From assembly GCF_900107245.1 (NCBI RefSeq), contig NZ_FNPG01000010.1, positions 49,269 to 113,268 of the forward strand: a DNA stretch of 64,000 bases, written 5' to 3'. The position numbers and the translations under genes are program-made. This document shows positions 8,648 through 17,478 of the stretch, piece after piece. This stretch comes from Lachnobacterium bovis DSM 14045. GTDB lineage: Bacteria; Bacillota; Clostridia; Lachnospirales; Lachnospiraceae. Positions within the stretch are counted from its first letter, which is position 1; the number at the start of each line of letters is the position of its first letter. The notes beneath the pieces were generated by a model. It made no database searches and was not told where the DNA came from. It saw only the letters and a program-made list of their open reading frames with translations.

Positions 8648-9622
8648 ATGTGTACATTTATAAATTTAGGTACAAGTTTACCAAATATCAATCAACTTTT
8701 TAATGCACTACCAGGAAATATTGCCCAGGGCCTTATTTGGGGTCTTTTGGCACTTGGTGTGTTTATTACTTTTAGACTACTTGATTTTCCAGATATGACA
8801 GTAGATGGTTCTTTTACGACTGGAGCAGCTGTGACTGTTATTGCGATTCTAAATGACGTTCCTGTTCCACTTGCTTTAGTCATTGCCGCCGTTTTCGGAA
8901 TATTTGCAGGTTTTATCACAGGAGTTCTTCATACTAAATTTGGAATACCTGCTATTTTATCGGGTATTTTAACTCAAATTGCTTTATGGTCGATAAACCT
9001 AATGATTATGGGAAGTGCAAACGTTGCCATTAGCGTTGATAATTATTCTCTTATAATCAGTGCAAGAAATCTTCATAGTGCAATCATTACTGGATTAATT
9101 TTCTGCGCTGTAATTATTGCTATCCTCTATTGGTACTTTGGCACTGAACAAGGTTCTGCAATAAGAGCAACAGGATCAAATCCTACTATGAGTAGTGCTT
9201 CAAGCATTAATATCAATTTAATGAAAATAATTGCTTTATGTATTTCTAACGCTTTGGTTGCTTTAGCTGGTGGACTCATCGCTCAATATCAAGGTTATGT
9301 AGCCATCAACATGGGACAAGGTGCCATTGTAATCGGTCTTGCCGCTGTCATCATTGGCGAAGTAATTGGAAATGCTATTCTTGGCAAAAAAATGAATTTT
9401 ATTGCACGACTTATTTTCATTGTTTTAGGAGCTATAATTTATTATGCCGTAATATGTATTGTTTTATGGTTAAAAATGCCAGCTGATAGTTTGAAACTTT
9501 TTACAGCTATTACAGTTGCCATTTTCCTAGCAGTTCCATACATTAAAGGAAATCGTACTGCATCTTTTAAGGCAGCCGGCAAAAGAAGTAAATTGATTCA
9601 GGAGGAACAAAAGAATGCTTAA
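8648..9622 (+). CDS. ABC transporter permease, TrpY type
   Basis: The 324-residue membrane component of the importer has eight or nine hydrophobic helices and the FRLLDFPDMTVDGSF segment. The segment is characteristic of this branch of branched-chain-amino-acid-like permeases (BPD_transp_2). It begins 15 nt after the binding protein behind AAAAGGAG and ends with an 8-nt overlap into the ATPase gene. A single permease gene suggests a homodimeric channel. It imports whatever the adjacent lipoprotein binds. Confidence 0.88.
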   Translation: MCTFINLGTSLPNINQLFNALPGNIAQGLIWGLLALGVFITFRLLDFPDMTVDGSFTTGAAVTVIAILNDVPVPLALVIAAVFGIFAGFITGVLHTKFGIPAILSGILTQIALWSINLMIMGSANVAISVDNYSLIISARNLHSAIITGLIFCAVIIAILYWYFGTEQGSAIRATGSNPTMSSASSININLMKIIALCISNALVALAGGLIAQYQGYVAINMGQGAIVIGLAAVIIGEVIGNAILGKKMNFIARLIFIVLGAIIYYAVICIVLWLKMPADSLKLFTAITVAIFLAVPYIKGNRTASFKAAGKRSKLIQEEQKNA

Positions 9623-10409
9623 ATTAATTAATATCAAAAAAACTTTTAACCCTGGCACAATCAATGAAAAACGTGCATTAAATGGCGTTAATTTAACTTT
9701 AAATGACGGTGATTTCGTTACTGTAATTGGTGGAAATGGTGCTGGCAAATCTACTATTTTGAATGCTATAGCAGGTGCATGGCCTATTGATGATGGTTCT
9801 ATTCTTATAGATGATAAAGATGTAACTGGAATTCCTGTTTACAAGCGTGCAAAATACATTGGTCGAGTTTTTCAGGATCCTATGTCTGGTACAGCAGCAA
9901 CTATGCAAATAGATGAAAACCTTGCTTTAGCTGCTCGCCGTGGCAAACACAGAACTCTTCGTTGGGGTATTTCTTCTAAAGAGAAAAAAGAATACAAAAA
10001 TATGCTTAAAGAATTAGATTTAGGACTAGAAGATCGCATGACTTCTAAAGTTGGTCTTTTGTCTGGTGGACAACGACAGGCTTTAACTCTTTTAATGGCT
10101 TCTTTACAACGTCCTAAACTACTTCTTCTTGACGAGCACACTGCTGCTTTAGATCCAAAGACTGCCGCAAAAGTGCTTTCACTTACTGATAAAATTATAG
10201 AAGAGCATCATTTAACAGCTCTTATGGTCACACACAACATGAAAGATGCAATTGCTCACGGAAATCGTCTAATTATGATGGATAAAGGACAAATTGTACT
10301 TGATATTTCTGGAAAAGAAAAAGAAAAACTAACTGTTGAGGATTTATTAGAAAAATTTGAAGAAGTAAGTGGTGTCGAATTTACTTCAGACAAAGCTCTT
10401 TTGGCTTAG
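9615..10409 (+). CDS. ABC transporter ATPase, TrpZ type
   Basis: This 264-residue ATPase powers the importer. Walker A is GGNGAGKST (about residues 38-46), the Q-loop region is VFQDPMSGTA, the signature is LSGGQRQAL, and Walker B is LLLLDEHTAALDP. The His after the catalytic Glu (DEH) is typical of this subfamily and not a defect. The D-loop and the switch VTHNM are intact. The ATG overlaps the permease stop, which implies coupled translation. Confidence 0.92.
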   Translation: MLKLINIKKTFNPGTINEKRALNGVNLTLNDGDFVTVIGGNGAGKSTILNAIAGAWPIDDGSILIDDKDVTGIPVYKRAKYIGRVFQDPMSGTAATMQIDENLALAARRGKHRTLRWGISSKEKKEYKNMLKELDLGLEDRMTSKVGLLSGGQRQALTLLMASLQRPKLLLLDEHTAALDPKTAAKVLSLTDKIIEEHHLTALMVTHNMKDAIAHGNRLIMMDKGQIVLDISGKEKEKLTVEDLLEKFEEVSGVEFTSDKALLA

Positions 10410-10488
10410 TTGTGATATGAAATAGTTTTTTAAAATGAACATATTAGGGAATGAAACTGAGAAAAACTGTGCTTTCTTACAAAATGTA

Positions 10489-10533
10489 AAATACCGACAG
10501 TAGCTATAATTAGCTACTGCCGGTATTTTTTAT
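10489..10533 (+). terminator. Intrinsic terminator of the TrpXYZ-type operon
   Basis: A 17-nt arm at 10490-10506 pairs with 10511-10527 with one mismatch around a TAAT loop, and the T-rich tract TTTTTTATT follows. It lies about 80 nt past the ATPase stop. Confidence 0.9.
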
Positions 10534-10618
10534 TCTTATAAATTAATTCTTCTTTCTATACTAAATAATACATATCTAGACTACGAATATATCTAAACAA
10601 AAAAATCATTTATCTCGA

Positions 10619-11812
10619 CTAGTTAATTCTGATTCTGTTTATAATTCCAAGTTTCTCAGCTTTTTCTTCAAATTCACTTTCTTTTGTATGAGATGTAATA
10701 AATCCAATTTCATTCGGAATTACTCCATCAACAATTTCTACGTTACCGAACACTTTTCTTACATCTTCTAAGCTTTTATCTGTTCTAACAAAGAATCTGC
10801 TTTCTGTATTTTTGTAATCAAGTAATTGTAATTTTTCACCTGACCATTCGATTTCAAGATGTTTATCTTTATTTTTTGTCATTTCAACAACGTCTGCAAC
10901 TACCGCACTTGCTGTTGGGAGACTTCCTGCTCCACTACCATAAAACATTGCATCACCTAACACATTACCACGTACAAACACAGCGTTAAACACGTCATTT
11001 ACGCTATATAATGGATGATTACTATCTAACATATATGGAGCAACCATCGCAACATAATTTGAGCCAATCTGACGGCTTGATGCAAGTAATTTAATTGATC
11101 TATTTAATTTCTTTGCATATTTAAAATCATCTGCTGAAATACCAGTGATACCTTCGCAATGAATATCTTCAAAATCTACTGTTTTTCCACTTACGATTGA
11201 TGTAAGGATAGCTATTTTTCTACATGGATCATATCCTTCAATATCAGCTGTAGGATCTTTTTCTGCATATCCTTTTTCCTGAGCATCTTTTAATACTTCA
11301 TCAAAATCTGCGCCTTCATTTGCCATCTTTGTAAGCATATAATTAGTTGTACCGTTCAAAATACCTGTAATTTCTTCTAAAATATCTGCTGTTAAACAAG
11401 AATTAATATTTCTAATAATTGGAATTCCGCCACCTACTGACGCTTCAAATTGAAAATTAACATTATTTGCTTTGGCAATTTCAAGTAATTCTGCACCTTT
11501 TGCAGCCACTAATGCCTTATTCGATGTTGTAACATGTTTTTTTGCCTCAAGCATTTCTTTAACAAATGTATATGCTGGTTCAACACCACCCATTGTCTCA
11601 ACAACAACTTTTACTTCATCATCATTTACAATAGTCTTATAATCGTGTACAATACACTCTTCCATTGGATCGCCTGGAAAATCTCTTAAATCAAGTACAT
11701 ATTTAACTTCGATTTCCTCTCCGGCTTTTTTTTCAAGTTTCAAACTATTCCTTCTAATTACTTCAACAACTCCGGAACCAATTGTTCCATATCCCATAAC
11801 TGCTATTTTCAT
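10619..11812 (-). CDS. hom: Homoserine dehydrogenase
   Basis: The enzyme reduces aspartate semialdehyde to homoserine for threonine and methionine synthesis. The 397-residue protein has the Rossmann motif GYGTIGSGVVEV at residue 8. The NKALVAAKG and GGGIPII motifs and the catalytic region GYAEKDPTADIEGYD follow. The C-terminal 70 residues look like a weak ACT-like domain and the protein is somewhat shorter than the Bacillus enzyme. I use the ATG at 11812, because the longer frame begins with GTG and GGGAG sits well for the ATG. The ACT protein encoded 8 nt upstream may supply amino-acid feedback (inference). Confidence 0.93.
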   Translation of the reverse strand: MKIAVMGYGTIGSGVVEVIRRNSLKLEKKAGEEIEVKYVLDLRDFPGDPMEECIVHDYKTIVNDDEVKVVVETMGGVEPAYTFVKEMLEAKKHVTTSNKALVAAKGAELLEIAKANNVNFQFEASVGGGIPIIRNINSCLTADILEEITGILNGTTNYMLTKMANEGADFDEVLKDAQEKGYAEKDPTADIEGYDPCRKIAILTSIVSGKTVDFEDIHCEGITGISADDFKYAKKLNRSIKLLASSRQIGSNYVAMVAPYMLDSNHPLYSVNDVFNAVFVRGNVLGDAMFYGSGAGSLPTASAVVADVVEMTKNKDKHLEIEWSGEKLQLLDYKNTESRFFVRTDKSLEDVRKVFGNVEIVDGVIPNEIGFITSHTKESEFEEKAEKLGIINRIRIN

Positions 11813-11820
11813 TTTTCTTG

Positions 11821-12264
11821 TCACTCCCTTGATAAAATTTTTGCATAGTGAATGCCTGAAATGGTCTCTATTGCATCAACAAGCGCGTCCATATCCTGTG
11901 CATCTTTAAAAAAATCAATACTTACAGTTAATGTTGCAATTCCATTAACCGGTACACTTTGATGAATGGTAAGAACATTAGCACGAAAATCTGCTATTGC
12001 TTTAAGCACCAATGATAAAAGACCTGGCTCATCATCTAATTGAATAACAACGTTTACAGTTCTTCCTCTTTTATTTTCATGATATAAGAAAATATCATCT
12101 TTATATTTATAAAAAGAACTTCTACTTATGCCTACCATTTCAGTCGCATCTTGTACGGACGATACTTTTCCAGATTCAATAAGTCTTTTAGCCTCCACAA
12201 CCTTTAACAAAACGTCTGGTACCGCTCTTTCTCTCAGTACATAATATGTTGTCTTTGTTGCCAT
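11821..12264 (-). CDS. ACT domain protein (UPF0735/PheB-like)
   Basis: This 147-residue protein has an N-terminal helix-turn-helix-like part (SVQDATEMVGISRSSFYKYK). A C-terminal ACT domain (VNVVIQLDDEPGLLSLVLKAI) binds amino acids in related proteins. Homologues labelled PheB or UPF0735 sit next to hom in many Clostridia and Bacilli. The ATG at 12264 follows GGGAGGAAAT; the upstream GTG lies inside that site. It probably senses an amino acid and regulates hom or its enzyme, which is inference from gene order. Confidence 0.85.
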   Translation of the reverse strand: MATKTTYYVLRERAVPDVLLKVVEAKRLIESGKVSSVQDATEMVGISRSSFYKYKDDIFLYHENKRGRTVNVVIQLDDEPGLLSLVLKAIADFRANVLTIHQSVPVNGIATLTVSIDFFKDAQDMDALVDAIETISGIHYAKILSRE

Positions 12265-12292
12265 GTAATTTCCTCCCACCGAGTTACTACTA

Positions 12293-12380
12293 GCCGATAC
12301 TTCATAACTTGTATATATTTATATTTTTAATCAATACTATAAAACATTACATAACTAAAAGTCTTTATCACTATATCGGC
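12293..12380 (-). promoter_or_regulatory. Possible structured leader of the ACT-hom transcript
   Basis: The 7-nt perfect arms GCCGATA (12374-12380) and TATCGGC (12293-12299), read on the minus strand, would close a 74-nt AT-rich loop just upstream of the ACT gene's ribosome site. A weak promoter (TTGCAA-N18-TAGTAT) can be placed further upstream. No known riboswitch is recognised. Confidence 0.3.
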
Positions 12381-12504
12381 AAATTTGTCTGTATCTGTCA
12401 CGCCGACACTTGTCTTTACACGAAAGATACTAACACAAAACTATGATATTTTGCAACCCCTTTTTACCACGTTTTTTATTTAAAGCAATAAAGACCCCGA
12501 AAAA

Positions 12505-13617
12505 TTATTTTTTTCCTAAAGAAATCCACTGTAAATATCCCATAATAAACTGGTCTAAATCACCATCTAAAACAGCATCAACATTACCTGTTTCAACATT
12601 ATCTCGATGATCCTTAACCATAGTATATGGCTGCATTACATATGAACGAATTTGATTTCCCCAACCAATTTCTTTTACTTCGCCACGAATTTGAGCATCT
12701 CTTTGAGCATTTTCTTCTTCTTTTAAAATCAATAATTTAGCTTTTAACATCTGCATAGCCTTATCCTTATTCATATGCTGAGAACGCTCATTTTGACACT
12801 GTACAACAATACCTGTTGGATAATGGGTAATTCTTATTGCAGATGAAGTCTTGTTAATATGCTGTCCACCTGCACCACTAGAACGATAAGTATCTATTCT
12901 AATATCTTCATCTTTAATCTCAATATCAATATCTTCATCAATATTTGGCATAACATCACATGAAACAAATGATGTCTGTCTTTTTCCTGCTGCATTAAAT
13001 GGAGATATTCTAACCAATCTATGAACTCCTTTTTCAGATTTTAAATAACCATAGGCATTCTCTCCACTAACCTGAAATGTAATTGATTTGATACCTGCTT
13101 CATCTCCATCAAGCGAGTCTAATACTTCTAATGAAAAACCTTTTTTATCGCACCACCTTGAATACATTCTAAAAAGCATAGATGCCCAATCACATGATTC
13201 AGTTCCGCCTGCTCCTGCATGTAATGATAAAATTGCATCATTGCTATCATGAGGACCTGATAAAAAGGTTTTCAAATGTATCTCTTCATATGTTTTTTCA
13301 AAATCATTAAGCATTTCTTCTACTTCAGCCACGATATCCATATCATTTTCTTCATTTCCAATATCTATCATGTCAAGGATATCGTTATACAATCCTAATA
13401 AATTGGCATAAGTCTCTACATCATCTTTCATGCTTTTTAATTTTTTCATCTTTTTTTGAGATTGTTCTGGATCATCCCAAAAAGTAGGTGATTCCATTTC
13501 TCTTTCTAATTCTTGAATTTTTTCTTTTTTATTCTCTAAATCAAGTGCTGTTTTTAGTTCATCTAAAGCACCTTCGTATTGAACTAGCGTAGTTTTAAAA
13601 TTATCCAACTCTATCAT
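12505..13617 (-). CDS. prfB: Peptide chain release factor 2
   Basis: RF2 recognises UGA and UAA and triggers peptide release. The 370-residue protein has the SPF anticodon-like tripeptide (VRISPFNAAG) and the catalytic GGQ in SGAGGQHINKTSS. Unlike many bacterial prfB genes, no programmed +1 frameshift is needed: the usual CTTTGA site is replaced by in-frame CTTGAT (ALDLENK, about residues 26-32). Thus UGA-dependent autoregulation is absent. An AGAGG site precedes the ATG, which lies 17 nt inside the end of the vanZ gene. Confidence 0.96.
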   Translation of the reverse strand: MIELDNFKTTLVQYEGALDELKTALDLENKKEKIQELEREMESPTFWDDPEQSQKKMKKLKSMKDDVETYANLLGLYNDILDMIDIGNEENDMDIVAEVEEMLNDFEKTYEEIHLKTFLSGPHDSNDAILSLHAGAGGTESCDWASMLFRMYSRWCDKKGFSLEVLDSLDGDEAGIKSITFQVSGENAYGYLKSEKGVHRLVRISPFNAAGKRQTSFVSCDVMPNIDEDIDIEIKDEDIRIDTYRSSGAGGQHINKTSSAIRITHYPTGIVVQCQNERSQHMNKDKAMQMLKAKLLILKEEENAQRDAQIRGEVKEIGWGNQIRSYVMQPYTMVKDHRDNVETGNVDAVLDGDLDQFIMGYLQWISLGKK

Positions 13618-14173
13618 TTTTATTCCTCTTTCTATGCTCTATTAACTTTTTTATTAAAAAAATAATTACAAGTACAACTAATCCGCCAGATGTATCTATA
13701 CAAACATCTCGAACCTGTCCTGCCCTATTAGGAACAAATAATTGATGTATTTCATCGGAACTGGCATATAATGCCACCAAAAACAATGCCGCTACGTATC
13801 TATTACGTACAAATGATACATCTTTTAAACACATAAAAATTAGTATCGCAAGTATTGCATATTCTGAAAAATGTGCCATTTTTCGGACTGGAAATTCAAT
13901 CTTTTTAATTGTACTTTGAACTTCTTTCTGATTTAGTTTTACATTACTTATTTTTTCAACTGTATTTACAACAATACAGCTTACTTTTTCGCTTAAATGC
14001 GATGATTTTGCACCTGTTTGCGCTGAAAAGCAAAATATTATTACGCACCATACAAAAACTAATATAATGTTTAACCTTCTAAAAAAAATACTGTTTCTAA
14101 AGTTAAGCAAAGCTGCAAAAAAATTTGCAGCCTTATTCTCCTTTGTGGACTTATTTCCCGTTGATTTTTTCAT
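13601..14173 (-). CDS. VanZ family membrane protein
   Basis: This 190-residue protein has four membrane helices and the family's hallmark FPVRKMAHFSEYAILAI followed by SSDEIHQLFVPNRAGQVRD. The VanZ of the vancomycin clusters gives low-level teicoplanin resistance, but most chromosomal members have no proven role. Here it overlaps both ctpA (23 nt) and prfB (17 nt), so it is an internal operon gene. A Lys-rich N-terminus precedes the first helix. Confidence 0.88.
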   Translation of the reverse strand: MKKSTGNKSTKENKAANFFAALLNFRNSIFFRRLNIILVFVWCVIIFCFSAQTGAKSSHLSEKVSCIVVNTVEKISNVKLNQKEVQSTIKKIEFPVRKMAHFSEYAILAILIFMCLKDVSFVRNRYVAALFLVALYASSDEIHQLFVPNRAGQVRDVCIDTSGGLVVLVIIFLIKKLIEHRKRNKNDRVG

Positions 14174-15539
14174 CTAAAACCTCAATTGCTTTTTGTACTT
14201 GGTTATCCTTATTGATATCATATCCATCTTTTTGTGCTTCAATATCCAGTTTTACTCCTATATCTGGTTTGATACCTTTTCCGTGGATATAATGACCATT
14301 AGGGGTGTAATAACGAGCAGTGGTAATTTTGATAGCATCTCCATCTTCTAATTTAAAAATAGATTGAACTATACCTTTTCCAAAGCTCTTCTCCCCAATA
14401 ATTGTACCATACTTATAATCTTTTATTGCGCCTGCAAATATTTCTGAAGCACTCGCACTCTCGCCATTAATCAAAACTGTTATTGGATAATCGAGTCTAT
14501 TTTTACCATCTGAACGTGCTACTTCTTTGTTTCCATACTTATCTTTTGTGTATACTACAACTCCCTTTGGAAGTACATTATTTAGCATACTTACAACTGA
14601 ATTAAGCATTCCACCAGGATTAGAACGTACATCAAAAATAAATCCTTTTACGTTTTGTTTTTTTAGATTATCAATTGCATCCTTAAACTGCTCATCTGTT
14701 TTATCCTGGAATTCAGTAATTGCTATATAACCAATATTTCCATTTAAAACTTTATATGTAACACTTGGTAATTCAAGTTTTTTTCGTGTTAATTCTACAG
14801 AAATGTTTTTATTTTCTTCTTTCCTAAAAACTTCGACTTTAACCTTTGTGTTTTCTTTTCCTCTAAGATCTTGAGCCACTTTAGCTAGTTCTTGTTTAGA
14901 AACATCTTTCTCATTAACTTTTTTGATGATATCACCCTCTTTTAATCCACCCTGACTAGCTGGTGATCCATCATAAACTTTTGTTATTCTTATTGATTTA
15001 TCATTAGGATCTTGCGTAACCTGTGTTCCAATTCCACAATATTCGCCTGCTGATTCTTGTTTAAAAGCTTTATATTCTTCTTTTGTATAATATGTTGAAT
15101 ATTTATCACCTAAGCCTGCAACAATACCAGAATACATGCTATTTTTAACTTTATCAGCATCATAGCCCTTGTAATAATACAAATCCATATAAGTTCTTAA
15201 TTCATTAATTTTATCCATTGATTTGTTATCTAGGATTTCATTACCTACACGCATTTTATTATTTGCTTTAAAAACAAAATAACGACCGGTAGCATAACTA
15301 TAAATGTATGCACTTCCGAACGTTATAATTAGTGTAAATGTTACACCGCAAAGAACTCCTGTAACAAATTTATTTTTTAATTTCTTGAGAAGTTTCTTTT
15401 TCTCTCTGACGTCTACATCATTTTCTTCTGAAGCATTTTCTTGTAATTTTTCAGATTCACTCTCTACTGTATTTTTTTCTTCTGAATCACTATTTACTGT
15501 ATCGTTTTCAACTGAATCTTTTTCACTCTTTTTAAACAT
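14151..15539 (-). CDS. ctpA: Carboxy-terminal processing protease, S41 family
   Basis: CtpA-type proteases cleave envelope proteins from their C-termini. The 462-residue protein starts with a charged Glu/Ser-rich cytoplasmic stretch (about 50 residues). A membrane helix (about 57-82) and a PDZ domain (DGSPASQGGLKEGDIIKKVN) follow, then the S41 domain. The catalytic Ser lies in GESASASEIFAGA and the Lys in GEKSFGKGIVQ. A peptidoglycan-binding tail domain is missing. It is downstream of ftsEX across a terminator and is first of ctpA-vanZ-prfB. A GGGGGTG site precedes the ATG. Confidence 0.93.
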   Translation of the reverse strand: MFKKSEKDSVENDTVNSDSEEKNTVESESEKLQENASEENDVDVREKKKLLKKLKNKFVTGVLCGVTFTLIITFGSAYIYSYATGRYFVFKANNKMRVGNEILDNKSMDKINELRTYMDLYYYKGYDADKVKNSMYSGIVAGLGDKYSTYYTKEEYKAFKQESAGEYCGIGTQVTQDPNDKSIRITKVYDGSPASQGGLKEGDIIKKVNEKDVSKQELAKVAQDLRGKENTKVKVEVFRKEENKNISVELTRKKLELPSVTYKVLNGNIGYIAITEFQDKTDEQFKDAIDNLKKQNVKGFIFDVRSNPGGMLNSVVSMLNNVLPKGVVVYTKDKYGNKEVARSDGKNRLDYPITVLINGESASASEIFAGAIKDYKYGTIIGEKSFGKGIVQSIFKLEDGDAIKITTARYYTPNGHYIHGKGIKPDIGVKLDIEAQKDGYDINKDNQVQKAIEVLDEKINGK

Positions 15540-15572
15540 ACTTCATTCACCCCCAAAAGTTTTTTACAAACA

Positions 15573-15621
15573 AGAAGGCTCCCAAAATGGAACATCTAAA
15601 ATATTCCTTTGGAAGCCTAAT
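15573..15621 (-). terminator. Probable terminator between ftsX and ctpA
   Basis: On the minus strand AGGCTTCCAAA (15608-15618) pairs with TTTGGGAGCCT (15576-15586) through one G-U pair, with an inner GGAA/TTCC helix. The downstream tract (TCTTGTTTGT) is only moderately T-rich, so termination may be partial. Confidence 0.55.
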
Positions 15622-15653
15622 TACATCTAACTTTTCTTCTCTATTAGACTTTA

Positions 15654-16685
15654 TTACACTCTAAGATGTTTTCTGATTGTAATCATACTACCGAATAAAC
15701 CGATACCTACACCTAAGAGTACAGCAACTGGAACTAAAGTTCTAAACACATCTCCAACTGGTATAAAGCTAACAATGTTATTAATCACGCTAAATCTGAC
15801 TCTTATATAATCAATAATCTTACCGTAAAGTGTGTATAACAAAATCAATGGTAAAATTGCACCAACTAAACCAATGATAATACCTTCAACAATGAATGGA
15901 GCACGAATCAAGAAATCCGTTGCACCTATTAATCTCATAATTGCTATTTCTTCTCTTCTAACAGAAATACCTACTGTTACAGTGTTACTAATCAAGAATA
16001 CAGCAACACCAAGTAGAATTATAATGATACCTGCTGATATATATCCAATCAATTTGTTAAATGCTGTTAATGTTTTTGCTATCTCTTTTGAATGATTAAC
16101 CTTTCTGACACCATCTAAACCTTTTACATATTTTACAAGACTCTTCTGCATAGAAACGTCATTTAAATATACCTCATAATGTGCTGAATCTTTCAACGCA
16201 TCACTGATGATTTCAGAAGAATTTTTTGGTAACTCTTCTTTTTTTTCTGTAGCTTTTTGCTGGCTCTGATCTTTAGTATTATGAACAGAAACACTATTCT
16301 GCTGATTAGTTGCTTTTTTAGGATCTTTTTTATCATCCTGTTTGCTATTTGTTTCTTGTTTAATATCCATTTTTTTACCAAAATCTTTTGCAGCCTGTTC
16401 TTTTGAAACATAATCACATTTAGCAACTTCGCTACGTTTTTTAATCTTTTTACCTATTTCATCAATTTGTTTCTTTGATGTTCCTTCATTGAAAAATACT
16501 GTAATTGCTACATTCTCTTCTGCATCTTGAACCATACCATTGAAGTTATTAACAATGATATAGAATAAACCAAACAAGAAAATACACGCAGACATTGTTG
16601 CAATTGAAGCTAATGAGAACATCTTGTTACGCCAAATATTTTTTATACCTTGCTGTATACTGTATAATGTTGAACTAATTTTCAT
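15654..16685 (-). CDS. ftsX: FtsX, cell-division ABC permease-like protein
   Basis: FtsX with FtsE couples ATP hydrolysis in the cytoplasm to activation of wall hydrolases outside. The 343-residue protein has one N-terminal helix, an extracellular loop and three C-terminal helices. The loop carries an unusual Lys/Gln/Asn-rich insertion of about 55 residues (from KQETNSKQ to EELPKNSS) that looks disordered. I take the ATG at 16685, which overlaps the end of ftsE by 11 nt; the longer frame adds 13 residues from antisense-like sequence of ftsE. No hydrolase partner gene is adjacent. Confidence 0.94.
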   Translation of the reverse strand: MKISSTLYSIQQGIKNIWRNKMFSLASIATMSACIFLFGLFYIIVNNFNGMVQDAEENVAITVFFNEGTSKKQIDEIGKKIKKRSEVAKCDYVSKEQAAKDFGKKMDIKQETNSKQDDKKDPKKATNQQNSVSVHNTKDQSQQKATEKKEELPKNSSEIISDALKDSAHYEVYLNDVSMQKSLVKYVKGLDGVRKVNHSKEIAKTLTAFNKLIGYISAGIIIILLGVAVFLISNTVTVGISVRREEIAIMRLIGATDFLIRAPFIVEGIIIGLVGAILPLILLYTLYGKIIDYIRVRFSVINNIVSFIPVGDVFRTLVPVAVLLGVGIGLFGSMITIRKHLRV

Positions 16686-17361
16686 TTTCGATATCGCCCT
16701 GCTTGCTATCGCTAACAATAACACCTTTCTTCATAGTTATAACACGTTTATTCATAACTTTAACAATTTCCATGTTATGAGTTACTACTACAACTGTTGT
16801 TCCTCTATTATTGATTTCTTCTAGTAATTTCATGATTTCCCAAGCATTATTATTATCAAGGTTACCTGTTGGCTCATCTGCTAATAAAATCTTAGGTTCA
16901 TTTACTAGAGCTCTAGCAATCGCAACTCTTTGTTGCTCACCACCTGATAATTGACGTGGTACTGAACGATATTTAGCTGCAAGACCTACTAAAGAAAGCA
17001 TTTTAGATACTTTCTTTCTGATATGTAAATTATTCTCACCAATAACTTTCTGCGCAAATGCTACATTTTCGTACACATTTCTATCTTTTAAAAGTCTAAA
17101 ATCCTGAAAAACAACACCGATATTACGGCGAAGTTTTGGAATCTGTCTTCTTTTAATTTTATTTAAAGGCTTATCGTTAATCCAAATTGTACCTGTTGTT
17201 GGATCTAACTCTTTTAATAGTAATTTGATAAATGTTGATTTACCTGAACCACTATCACCTACAACGAAAACAAATTCTCCTTCATCAATATTAATTGATA
17301 TATCGCTAAGTGCAGGAACTCCTGCTACATATTCTTTGCTGACATTTTCCAGCTTAATCAT
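16675..17361 (-). CDS. ftsE: FtsE, cell-division ATP-binding protein
   Basis: This 228-residue ABC ATPase partners with FtsX at the division site. Walker A is GDSGSGKST, the Q-loop is VFQDFRLL (the RLL is typical of FtsE), the signature is LSGGEQQRVAIARAL, Walker B is ILLADEPTGNLD, and the switch His lies in VVTHNMEIV. Length and motifs are normal for the family. A short gap of about 120 nt separates it from the upstream PucR-type gene. Confidence 0.96.
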   Translation of the reverse strand: MIKLENVSKEYVAGVPALSDISINIDEGEFVFVVGDSGSGKSTFIKLLLKELDPTTGTIWINDKPLNKIKRRQIPKLRRNIGVVFQDFRLLKDRNVYENVAFAQKVIGENNLHIRKKVSKMLSLVGLAAKYRSVPRQLSGGEQQRVAIARALVNEPKILLADEPTGNLDNNNAWEIMKLLEEINNRGTTVVVVTHNMEIVKVMNKRVITMKKGVIVSDSKQGDIENEN

Positions 17362-17478
17362 GACAATCTCCTCTATTTATTATTTCTAGATTTGTTACTT
17401 AATGTTTATTGTAATTTTCACACCACAAATAAACATCCACTTACCATAGGATATTACAAAAAGGAAGAAAAATCAAGT

